From positions 1,082,501 to 1,146,500 of the forward strand of contig NZ_CM001023.1 in the NCBI RefSeq assembly GCF_000166275.1: a stretch of DNA of 64,000 nucleotides, in the 5' to 3' direction. The position numbers and the translations under genes were made by a program. A model generated the notes under the pieces. The model did no database searches. It worked only from the letters and a program-made list of their open reading frames with translations, and was not told the DNA's origin. Below, piece after piece: positions 57,885 through 64,000 of this stretch (within the stretch, counting starts at the first letter, position 1; each line of letters opens with the position of its first letter). The stretch comes from Algoriphagus machipongonensis. Lineage in GTDB: Bacteria > Bacteroidota > Bacteroidia > Cytophagales > Cyclobacteriaceae.

Positions 57885-60399
57885 TTTCGGATGGATTATA
57901 AAGATGGCTTTGCGGGATTTCCGTAAAAACATCTCGCGCCTTTTACTTTTTGTTTCTTCTATTGTAGTGGGTATTGCCGCATTGGTGGCGATCAGCAGCT
58001 TTGGAGAAAACTTAACCTCAGATATTGATAATCAGGCCAAAGAATTATTAGGGGCTGATTTGGTGCTTGAAAATAATCAACCACTCGGCGATCAGCCATT
58101 GGATACCATGGCGATTCAAAGTGCCACGGAAGTGAATTTTGCCTCTATGGTGGCCTATCCAAAATCTGGGGCAAGTAGGTTGACTCAAGTAAGAGCATTG
58201 GAAGGAGAGTTTCCTTTTTATGGGATATTGGAAACAATTCCTGTATCAGGTGAATCTGACTTTCGAAATGGTGGAAAAAAAGCCTTGGTAGAAAAAGCCT
58301 TAATGGCTCAATTTAATGCTCAGGTTGGAGATGAAATAAAAGTAGGAGAGGTCCTGTTTACTGTGGTTGGAGAACTGCAAAAAGTGCCAGGTCAAACGGG
58401 AATTACTGCAACTGTCGCTCCCGCTGTTTACATTCCCAAAGCCTATTTAGAAGAAACAGGTTTAGTTCAATACGGTAGTAGAGTTAATTACAATCGCTAT
58501 TATCAATTTGAACCAGGTACGAATGTGGAAGAATTGATTGAGCCTTTCCAAGATCAATGGGATATTGATCGGGTGGATGCAGATACTGTAGAGGATAGAA
58601 AACGATCTACCGGAAGGTCTTTTGGGAATATGGCAGACTTTCTAAGCTTGGTTGCATTCATCGCACTTTTATTGGGTTGCGTGGGTGTAGCTAGCGCAGT
58701 TAATGTCTTTGTCAAGGAAAAATTAGCTTCTGTAGCCGTGTTGAGGTGTTTAGGGGTTTCTTCCCGAGATGTATTGCTCATCTACCTGACAGAAATAAAA
58801 ATCATGGGCTTGGTGGGAGCTCTATTAGGAGCTTTTCTAGGAACACTTCTTCAATATATTTTGCCAGTTGTATTTGCCGACTTTTTACCTGTAGAGGTGA
58901 GTTTTGGTATTTCTTGGATCTCCGTCGGCTTTGGGGTGATAACCGGGCTATTCGTTGCCGTGTTATTTGCCATGTTGCCACTATTGAAAGTTCGGAATGT
59001 TTCACCCATGGCCACTTTAAGGCCAGAAACAGGTGATTCAACCCTGCTAAAAGATCCACTTCGTTGGCTAGTAATAATAGGTATTCTAGGTTTTATTTTT
59101 GGTTTCAGTTTCTTCCTTTTGGATCGCTGGACCATGGCCTTAGGTTTTACAGCTTTCGTGGTTTTTGCCTTCGGAACACTCTGGGGCATTGGGCAGCTGA
59201 TTATGTGGGCTGTCAGGAAATTTTTACCAATTTCATTTGAGTATACCTTGAGGCAGTCTTTGGCCAACCTTTATCGACCAAATAATCAAACAGTATCTCT
59301 AATTGCTACAATTGGACTGGGCACAGCGATGATTAGTACTCTGTTTTTCTTGCAAAATCAATTGTTAGAGGAAGCCAAATTTGCTGATAAAGAAGATCAG
59401 CCAAATATGTTATTATTCGATATTCAGAGTTCGCAGTTGACAGAGGTGAAAGATAAAATCCTTTCAAGGGATTTGCCGATCATGCAGGAAGTGCCGATTG
59501 TCACCATGAACCTTGATGAAATTAATGGAATAGATAAAATAGAAAATGAAGAGCTTCCAGAGGAGGAAGATTATTCTAGATGGATATACAACCGTGAGTT
59601 TAGAGTGACTTATCGGGATACTTTGATCTCCTCAGAGACTTTGACAGATGGGGAATTGATCCCAGTGGGAGTTAGGGGAGATAGTGTTTTTGTTTCCTTT
59701 GAGAAAGGTTTTGGAGAAGGTAATGGAATTAAGCTCGGTGATGAGATTGTGTTTAATGTGCAAGGAAGGCCCATTAAAACTTATGTAGGAAGTTTTAGGG
59801 ATGTGAAGTTTACCCAAGTGTCTACCAATTTTCTTGTTCTGTTTCCAACTGGAGTTCTGGAAGCTGCTCCAAAATTCCATGTGTTGATTACCAAAACAAG
59901 AAATGACCGGGAAGCAGCAGATGTACAGGCGGATGTTGTGAGGGCTTATCCGAATGTTTCCATTATCAATTTAGGAACCATTGTAGAAACCTTGGAGGAG
60001 ATCCTAGGGAAAATCAGTTTTGTGATCCAGTTTATGGCATTCTTTAGTATTGCTACAGGAGTTTTGGTATTGATCAGTTCACTGATTATCAGTAAATATC
60101 AAAGAATGCGTGAAAGTATCTTGCTCCGGACTTTGGGTGCAAGTTCCGCTGTCGTCAGTAAAATAAATACCTTGGAATACTTCTTCTTGGGTAGCCTCGC
60201 CTCACTTTCAGGTATTATTTTGTCCTTTCTAGCCACTTGGTTGCTAAGTGAATTCCTGTTTGAAATTCCATTCCGTGGAGCCTGGGGAGCGGCCTTGATC
60301 CTTTATCTCTCAATTACTGTTTTAACGATTGTTTTGGGATGGCTAAATGGACGAAAAATCATCAATAAAGCCCCAATGGAAATTTTGAGAGGGAATTAA
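57877..60399 (+). CDS. ybbP: FtsX-like permease (YbbP-like)
   Basis: An 840-residue membrane protein with two FtsX-like units. TM1 lies near residues 20-42, a block of three TMs at about 255-375, a second group at 395-450, and a final block at 710-835, with two large periplasmic domains between (about 45-250 and 480-700). This eight- to ten-helix layout is that of YbbP/AcrB-unrelated MacB-superfamily permeases. With YbbA it forms a complete ABC complex; it may extract lipids or molecules for the divergent esterase. It is translated with the ATPase (8 bp overlap). Confidence 0.92.
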   Translation: MPDFGWIIKMALRDFRKNISRLLLFVSSIVVGIAALVAISSFGENLTSDIDNQAKELLGADLVLENNQPLGDQPLDTMAIQSATEVNFASMVAYPKSGASRLTQVRALEGEFPFYGILETIPVSGESDFRNGGKKALVEKALMAQFNAQVGDEIKVGEVLFTVVGELQKVPGQTGITATVAPAVYIPKAYLEETGLVQYGSRVNYNRYYQFEPGTNVEELIEPFQDQWDIDRVDADTVEDRKRSTGRSFGNMADFLSLVAFIALLLGCVGVASAVNVFVKEKLASVAVLRCLGVSSRDVLLIYLTEIKIMGLVGALLGAFLGTLLQYILPVVFADFLPVEVSFGISWISVGFGVITGLFVAVLFAMLPLLKVRNVSPMATLRPETGDSTLLKDPLRWLVIIGILGFIFGFSFFLLDRWTMALGFTAFVVFAFGTLWGIGQLIMWAVRKFLPISFEYTLRQSLANLYRPNNQTVSLIATIGLGTAMISTLFFLQNQLLEEAKFADKEDQPNMLLFDIQSSQLTEVKDKILSRDLPIMQEVPIVTMNLDEINGIDKIENEELPEEEDYSRWIYNREFRVTYRDTLISSETLTDGELIPVGVRGDSVFVSFEKGFGEGNGIKLGDEIVFNVQGRPIKTYVGSFRDVKFTQVSTNFLVLFPTGVLEAAPKFHVLITKTRNDREAADVQADVVRAYPNVSIINLGTIVETLEEILGKISFVIQFMAFFSIATGVLVLISSLIISKYQRMRESILLRTLGASSAVVSKINTLEYFFLGSLASLSGIILSFLATWLLSEFLFEIPFRGAWGAALILYLSITVLTIVLGWLNGRKIINKAPMEILRGN

Positions 60400-60438
60400 G
60401 AAATCAGAAAGCAAAAATCAGAATTCCGAACTAATTGG

Positions 60439-60468
60439 AAAGGCTCGCAGAAATGTGAGCCTTTTTTA
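60439..60468 (+). terminator. Terminator after ybbP
   Basis: AAAGGCTC-GCAGAAATGT-GAGCCTTTTTT stem and T-run, about 40 bp after the stop. Confidence 0.9.
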
Positions 60469-60488
60469 TTTGGAATATGGATTATGTG

Positions 60489-60566
60489 TAAAAAGAAAAA
60501 GCCCGCTTTTCAGCGAGCTTTTGTACCCAGGGCCGGACCTGCCTGCCGGCAGGCAGGGTCGAACCT
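60489..60566 (-). repeat. tRNA-Leu 3'-end remnant with palindromic insertion and terminator
   Basis: On the minus strand this reads GGTTCGAC, then the 20 bp perfect palindrome CCTGCCTGCCGGCAGGCAGG (60538-60557), then TCCGGCCCTGGGTACA and the GC-rich terminator AGCTCGCT-GAAA-AGCGGGCT plus T-run. Removing the palindrome restores GGTTCGACTCCGGCCCTGGGTACA of the intact tRNA-Leu nearby. Positions 60489-60537 are identical to 60822-60870 (49 bp). It begins 4 bases after the stop of the GIY-YIG gene. The palindrome is inserted cleanly, with no target duplication. It cannot be a functional tRNA. Confidence 0.85.
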
Positions 60567-60569
60567 ATG

Positions 60570-60812
60570 TTAGAGAAGAGATTTAAGGTATTCTTTACCT
60601 ATTCCACTTTTAAGATATTTCTCTCTTGCCCTAGCTTCCGTTCTGGTTTTTAACTCTTCAAGGTAGATTCTGACAAAAGGTGCATAAGGCTTTGTGGTCC
60701 TGTTATATCCTTTGTTGTGCTCCTCTAATCTTCTTTCAGGGTTGTTGGTTAGACCTACATATATGTAATTCCTGGAAAGGCTTTTTAGCGCATAGACAAA
60801 AAAAGTTTTCAT
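60570..60812 (-). CDS. GIY-YIG domain nuclease-like protein
   Basis: An 80-residue protein, the full length of the small UvrC-C-like/YhbQ-type GIY-YIG family. It begins MKTFFVYALKSLSRNYIYVGLTNNPERRLEEHNKG, with the GIY-YIG strands (FVYALKS ... YIYVGLT), the catalytic Arg (RRLEEHNKG) and the later Glu (RTEARAREKYLKSGIG). Its exact physiological role is unknown. It lies 9 bases downstream of the terminator of the intact tRNA-Leu and just upstream of the duplicated tRNA 3' end, so it occupies the space between two copies of the same 49 bp. Confidence 0.9.
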   Translation of the reverse strand: MKTFFVYALKSLSRNYIYVGLTNNPERRLEEHNKGYNRTTKPYAPFVRIYLEELKTRTEARAREKYLKSGIGKEYLKSLL

Positions 60813-60830
60813 TCCTAAATTTAAAAAGAA

Positions 60831-60853
60831 AAAGCCCGCTTTTCAGCGAGCTT
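60831..60853 (-). terminator. Terminator of tRNA-Leu
   Basis: On the minus strand AGCTCGCT-GAAA-AGCGGGCT (8 bp, two G-T pairs) followed by five T, directly after the tRNA 3' end; an identical copy is in the remnant at 60498-60520. Confidence 0.9.
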
Positions 60854-60856
60854 TTG

Positions 60857-60938
60857 TACCCAGGGCCGGAGTCGAACCGGCACGCCCGAAGGCATTGGTG
60901 TTTGAGACCAACGCGTCTACCAATTCCGCCACCTGGGC
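60857..60938 (-). tRNA. tRNA-Leu (anticodon CAA)
   Basis: An 82-base class II tRNA: acceptor GCCCAGG pairing with CCTGGGT (first pair G-U), D-arm GGCGGAATTGGTAGACGC, anticodon stem TTGGT/ACCAA with loop CTCAAAC giving anticodon CAA (reads UUG), a long variable arm TGCCTTCGGGCGT, and T-arm GCCGG-TTCGACT-CCGGC. The discriminator A is followed by CA and then the terminator, so CCA is only partly encoded. The structure is complete, unlike the remnants on either side. Confidence 0.95.
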
Positions 60939-60954
60939 AGGTGCAATAAACCAA

Positions 60955-61010
60955 GGTGTTTAAGACTAATGTCTACCATCCCGATTTTATCGGGACCGCC
61001 ATCTGGGCTA
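60955..61010 (-). repeat. 5' half of a tRNA-Leu-like sequence with palindromic insertion
   Basis: On the minus strand it reads TAGCCCAGATGGCGG, then TCCCGATAAAATCGGGA (60979-60995, 17 bases), then TGGTAGACATTAGTCTTAAACACC. The intact tRNA has AAT at the place of the 17 bases in the D-loop. The anticodon loop here would be CTTAAAC, i.e. TAA, so this appears to descend from a tRNA-Leu(UAA) rather than from the intact CAA copy. The 3' half is absent; sequence then runs into the intact tRNA after about 16 bases. Confidence 0.8.
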
Positions 61011-61040
61011 TTGGTAAATCTTGATTTCTCAAGATCTCGG

Positions 61041-61060
61041 CCCGTCACTTCCGTAACGGG
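61041..61060. repeat. Imperfect 20 bp palindrome upstream of the tRNA locus
   Basis: CCCGTCACTTCCGTAACGGG; outer arms CCCGT/ACGGG pair, inner part is imperfect. It lies about 30 bp upstream (on the minus strand) of the tRNA-like 5' half and is another short palindrome in the same cluster. Confidence 0.6.
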
Positions 61061-61096
61061 ATGCAAATATGAGTAAAGAATTTTTTTTCTACAAAT

Positions 61097-61396
61097 TCAT
61101 TTTTCTACTTCCTGCAAAAAAATTGAACTAAATGCCATTGGTTTATCCTGGAAAAGAGCTTTTGTAAACTTCCATACGGATTTAAAAAGCTCAGAATCAC
61201 GGTATTGGTTCAGGTGTGCCTCACTTTCCCATTGACTATGGGTAAGAAAAATATTTTTTTGATTTGGGTCTTGCCAAAGCTCTAAATGTTGGCAGCCGGG
61301 AAAATTTCGGATGGATTTCTTATGTAATTCAAAGTTTTGAAGGAAATCTTCTACTTTTTCCGGTTGGAATGCCATACGTACAATCCGGATAATCAT
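61097..61396 (-). CDS. ABM domain protein (antibiotic biosynthesis monooxygenase-like)
   Basis: A 99-residue dimeric alpha-beta barrel protein. The family pattern is seen in MIIRIVRMAFQPEKVEDFLQNFELHKKSIRNFPGCQHLELWQDPNQKNIFLTHSQWESEAHLNQYRDSELFKSVW. Small proteins of this fold include monooxygenases such as YgiN and other quinone- or heme-acting enzymes; the substrate is unknown. Its ATG overlaps the stop of the SAM hydrolase gene (4 bp), so the two are co-transcribed. Confidence 0.9.
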   Translation of the reverse strand: MIIRIVRMAFQPEKVEDFLQNFELHKKSIRNFPGCQHLELWQDPNQKNIFLTHSQWESEAHLNQYRDSELFKSVWKFTKALFQDKPMAFSSIFLQEVEK

Positions 61397-62169
61397 GCTT
61401 CTGAATTAAAGCTTACGTACACCACGCTATCCAACTTCAATCCTAATAATTCCGCACCATTCCCCAGATTGATTCCTATTTCCAATAGGTTTAAACTGTT
61501 GAAAAAAGCAAAGCAATCTCCAGGCTCCACTTGCTCATATCCTTTGTCCAACTTATTCAAGGATTCTCTTCCAAATTCAATGGTAAAAGAGCCCGGGTTT
61601 AATTGTTCAAAAACCTCTTTTTTGATATTTGTGATCAAGTTACCATATCGGTCCACACGGATCACATGTCCTATGATTTGTTCGCGAGTAGCCTTGGCTT
61701 GACGGGACATTAACTTGCGGAAATTGGTCAATGGGCCTCCAAAATCATGGATCGCCGCTCCACTTGCCACTTTAGCAGCTATTGGCGCCAATATATCCTT
61801 AGCGGGGAAAGTCGTGTCTTTTAAATGGATGTCAGCAAACTGAACCATAATTCCCGGCTCATGATCTGCCAATAAGCTTAGAATTCCATTGTTAGGGCCG
61901 ATGAAGATGTGTTCTTCAAGTTTGATTCCAATGTAACCTTGAGTAAATGTGCCAGAGGTATTGATAGCCACCAAATGCACCGTTCCCTTAGGGAAATCAC
62001 GAAAAGTTGATCGAAGGACAAAGGCTGCATGGGCAATGTCAAATGATTCAATTGAGTGAGATATATCGATGATATTCAATTGAGGATTAATAGCCAGCAT
62101 TTTGGCTTTTACAGCGGGTACGTAGTAATCTTGGTTTCCAAAATCAGATAGGAATGTCACCAAAGCCAT
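61393..62169 (-). CDS. SAM hydroxide adenosyltransferase (DUF62 family)
   Basis: A 258-residue enzyme of the S-adenosylmethionine hydrolase/halogenase superfamily that cleaves SAM to adenosine and methionine. Family features are VTFLSDFGNQDYYVPAVKAKMLAINPQLNIIDISHSIESFDIAHAAFVLRSTF, with the catalytic Asp in SDFG and the His in DISH, and GPNNGIL, plus VDRYGNLITNI near the C-terminal domain. It is not a fluorinase by context. It precedes the ABM gene and is divergent from phoH. Confidence 0.92.
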   Translation of the reverse strand: MALVTFLSDFGNQDYYVPAVKAKMLAINPQLNIIDISHSIESFDIAHAAFVLRSTFRDFPKGTVHLVAINTSGTFTQGYIGIKLEEHIFIGPNNGILSLLADHEPGIMVQFADIHLKDTTFPAKDILAPIAAKVASGAAIHDFGGPLTNFRKLMSRQAKATREQIIGHVIRVDRYGNLITNIKKEVFEQLNPGSFTIEFGRESLNKLDKGYEQVEPGDCFAFFNSLNLLEIGINLGNGAELLGLKLDSVVYVSFNSEA

Positions 62170-62272
62170 AGGAGCATGTCAATTAAAATTGTGTACTTTT
62201 GTTATAAGAGCTGTGGACAAAAATAGAAATTTATTTGTTCGCCTTTAGGATAATCTAATCAAAGAAAACAGA

Positions 62273-63268
62273 TTGGTAGAAAAAGTAATCACTTTAGAAA
62301 ATGTGCCGTTGGCTGAGTTTTTAGGTACTGCCAACGAAAATATCAAACAGATCGCTAGGGCATTCCCCCAAAGTAAAATTATTTCTAGGGGAAATGAAAT
62401 TAGAATCAAGGGAGGAGCTCCTGAGATTTTAAGGATCAATGATGTGCTAAACCTGCTTTTAGAGCATTTAGAGAGGTTTGGGCATCTTACGCCGGAGAAC
62501 GTCAAGGATTACCTTGATGTGGAAGGAGTGCCTTTTGAGGAAGCGTCCAAAGATCAAGTGATCGTGTTTGGTAATAAAGGCCTAGTCATCAAACCTAAGT
62601 CTCCAAATCAAAGGAAACTGGTAGAGTCTGCCATGAAAAATGATTTGGTTTTTGCTTTGGGACCTGCAGGTACCGGTAAAACTTATATTGCCGTTGCCTT
62701 AGCGGTAAGAGCTTTGAAAAACAGAGAAGTCAAGCGGATCATTATAACCCGACCAGCGGTAGAAGCCGGAGAAAATCTAGGGTTTTTGCCCGGAGATCTT
62801 CAGGAAAAGTTAGATCCTTATTTAAGGCCTATTTATGATGCCTTATCTGATATGGTTCCATCCGAAAAGTTGAAATTTTATCAGGAGACGCGAGTCATAG
62901 AAATCGCCCCTCTTGCTTATATGAGAGGTAGAACCTTACATGATGCGTTTGTATTGCTAGATGAGGCTCAAAATACCACGAGTGAACAAATCAAAATGTT
63001 CCTCACGAGAATGGGACCTAATTCAAAAGTGATCATTACAGGGGACCAGACTCAGGTAGATTTGCCGGTTAGACAAAAGTCGGGACTTTCCGAGTCACTT
63101 AAGATCTTAAACAATGTCAAAGGCATCGGGATTGTCAATTTGAGTGGAAAAGATGTTATCAGGCATAAACTGGTGAAATCTATCATTGAAGCTTATGAAA
63201 AAGATCAATCAGAAAAAGACCGTCTAAAGAATGAAGGTGGAAGTAAGAAAGATTACGGAAGAGCTTGA
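62273..63268 (+). CDS. PhoH family ATPase
   Basis: A 331-residue PhoH-like protein. It has an N-terminal KH-like region (about 1-110), then Walker A GPAGTGKTYIAVALAV, ITRPAVEAGENLGFLPGDLQEKLDPYLRPIYD, and the Walker B/DEAQN motif LLDEAQNTTSEQIKMFLTRMGPNSKVIITGDQTQVDLP. Homologues (YbeZ) associate with the RNase YbeY and act in rRNA maturation or RNA metabolism. The start is TTG at 62273; a TAG lies 8 codons upstream and no ATG is in frame near the family start. It overlaps the GNAT gene by 38 bp. Confidence 0.94.
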   Translation: MVEKVITLENVPLAEFLGTANENIKQIARAFPQSKIISRGNEIRIKGGAPEILRINDVLNLLLEHLERFGHLTPENVKDYLDVEGVPFEEASKDQVIVFGNKGLVIKPKSPNQRKLVESAMKNDLVFALGPAGTGKTYIAVALAVRALKNREVKRIIITRPAVEAGENLGFLPGDLQEKLDPYLRPIYDALSDMVPSEKLKFYQETRVIEIAPLAYMRGRTLHDAFVLLDEAQNTTSEQIKMFLTRMGPNSKVIITGDQTQVDLPVRQKSGLSESLKILNNVKGIGIVNLSGKDVIRHKLVKSIIEAYEKDQSEKDRLKNEGGSKKDYGRA

Positions 63269-63665
63269 TTTTAAAGAAGCTTTTTCCATCAGGGAAAAAG
63301 TATTTGTTCTAGAGCAAAAAGTAAAAGCAGAAGATGAATATGATGAATTCGAAGATTCCTCAACTCATTTTCTGGCGATTCTAGACGAAGTGCCTGTCGG
63401 TACTGCTAGGTGGAGGATTACTGATAAAGGAGTGAAGCTAGAGCGCTTTGCCGTGCTTGGACAATCTAGAGGAAAAGGTGTAGGAAAAGCATTGGTTCAA
63501 AAAGTTTTAGAAGATATAGATGCCAGCCCAAAAGCAACTGGAAAAACAAAGTACTTGCATGCACAGTTAAAAGCAGTGCCATTGTACAGTTCATTTGGTT
63601 TTAAGGAAATAGGTGATATTTTTGAGGAGTGTAATATTCTTCATCAAAAAATGAAAAAGGCCTAA
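63231..63665 (+). CDS. GNAT family N-acetyltransferase
   Basis: A 144-residue acetyltransferase of the ElaA-type GNAT group. The fold is evident in DFKEAFSIREKVFVLEQKVKAEDEYDEFEDSSTHFLAILDEVPVGTARWRITDKGVKLERFAVLGQSRGKGVGKALVQKVLEDI, with the CoA-binding Q/RxxGxG/A stretch at QSRGKGVGKAL. The substrate is unknown. The start overlaps the end of phoH by 38 bp in another frame; ATG 63231 gives the usual length, though the next in-frame starts lie further in and would cut the fold. Confidence 0.9.
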   Translation: MKVEVRKITEELDFKEAFSIREKVFVLEQKVKAEDEYDEFEDSSTHFLAILDEVPVGTARWRITDKGVKLERFAVLGQSRGKGVGKALVQKVLEDIDASPKATGKTKYLHAQLKAVPLYSSFGFKEIGDIFEECNILHQKMKKA

Positions 63666-63695
63666 AAATCGTGTTGAAATATTAAAGATAATAAT

Positions 63696-64000
63696 ATGAA
63701 AAAATCAATTTTTACACTTGCATTGTTTTTTACTTTCTTAGGCTCAAATATGGCACAGGAAGTAATATCTAGTAGCTCTGGTAATAACTATACAAATGAT
63801 TTTACGAATGAGGTTCATGTGAATTTCCTGAACCTGATTATGTTGGGCTCATTTGAAGTTGGGTATGAGCGTTATTTGGATCATGATCATTCCTTGGAAT
63901 TTAAGGGTTTTATCAATGATCGGTTCAATATTAATAATGAGAAAAAAGGGAAGAAATATAAGACCAATTCAGTCCAGGTGTCTATGAATTTCTACTTTGG
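63696..64000 (+). CDS. Partial outer-membrane protein, cut by window end
   Basis: The first 101 residues of a protein with a signal peptide (SIFTLALFFTFLGSNMAQ/EV) followed by NEVHVNFLNLIMLGSFEVGYERYLDHDHSLEFKGF, a pattern of beta strands typical of small outer-membrane barrels (DUF3575-like). The window ends before the stop codon, so family and length are uncertain. It begins 30 bp after the GNAT gene and may be co-transcribed with it. Confidence 0.75.
   Translation, partial: MKKSIFTLALFFTFLGSNMAQEVISSSSGNNYTNDFTNEVHVNFLNLIMLGSFEVGYERYLDHDHSLEFKGFINDRFNINNEKKGKKYKTNSVQVSMNFYF

Noticed and set aside
1..64000. CRISPR array, prophage or integrated plasmid
   Set aside because: No regularly spaced repeats, integrase, phage structural or conjugation genes were seen; apart from the tRNA-Leu locus the window is core genome.

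Overview
The window reads as a chromosomal stretch of a Bacteroidota bacterium, most likely Cytophagales/Cyclobacteriaceae (Algoriphagus-like). This rests on several lineage-restricted small or membrane families (DUF4199 pair, DUF4293, DUF4295/bL38, DUF5522, the alternative GlmU-like protein), the near absence of Shine-Dalgarno sequences before genes, candidate -7 boxes of the form TAnnTTTG, and many outer-membrane beta-barrels and lipoproteins. Base composition and codon use look even, with no large prophage, conjugative island or CRISPR array.

Layout. 1-352: two ~140 bp direct repeats, each ending in a terminator hairpin. 419-5413: a dihydroorotase-like protein that lacks the metal-binding residues, two DUF4199 membrane proteins and two family-2 glycosyltransferases, meeting a convergent methyltransferase. 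5580-8650: a TolC-type protein facing an SPFH - membrane protein - ribbon-helix-helix operon. 8771-10721: ftsY and a small ribosomal cluster (DUF4295, bL33, bL28) plus a DUF5522 gene. 10798-13658: rocD, a HAD phosphatase and hemB. 14177-17402: ammonium transporter, its partner porin and a small secreted repeat protein. 17452-19831: a GroES-like protein and dnaK. 20270-26580: MOSC protein, hemE, small envelope proteins, an ABC exporter and truA. 26682-36700: DUF4293, an ECF sigma/anti-sigma/envelope module, a trans-sulfuration enzyme, cupin, two metallo-hydrolases, YifB and a sulfatase. 36907-40899: an MsbA-like exporter and a frameshifted outer-membrane protein. 41080-49269: rpmE2, GlmU-like, holB, a zinc protease-rimK pair, hemC, a cyclophilin, an RmlD-like reductase and a sodium symporter. 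49454-56966: a beta-barrel, three tandem paralogous lipoproteins, a GMC oxidoreductase with its small subunit, and a TesA-like esterase. 57207-60399: the YbbA/YbbP-type ABC pair divergent from that esterase. 60489-61060: a tRNA-Leu locus with broken tRNA copies and a GIY-YIG gene. 61097-64000: ABM protein, SAM hydrolase, PhoH, GNAT and a partial envelope protein.

Most of this is ordinary core genome: heme synthesis (hemB, hemE, hemC), translation (bL28, bL33, bL31, TruA, RimK), protein export and envelope transport. The parts most worth a second look are: (i) the tRNA-Leu locus, where a GIY-YIG gene lies between two 49 bp copies of a tRNA 3' end plus terminator, and where both broken tRNA copies carry a clean palindromic insertion; the repeats at the left edge may be the same kind of structure; (ii) dnaK, whose normally invariant INEPTAAALAYG segment is replaced by out-of-frame sequence through an 8 bp tandem duplication offset by lost bases; (iii) a 119-residue secreted protein built on a thrice-repeated (G)xxAKNxKxW motif; (iv) a 58-residue ribbon-helix-helix gene whose 3' end doubles as the terminator of the opposing tolC-type gene; and (v) the degenerate dihydroorotase. 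I saw no clear large undescribed system.
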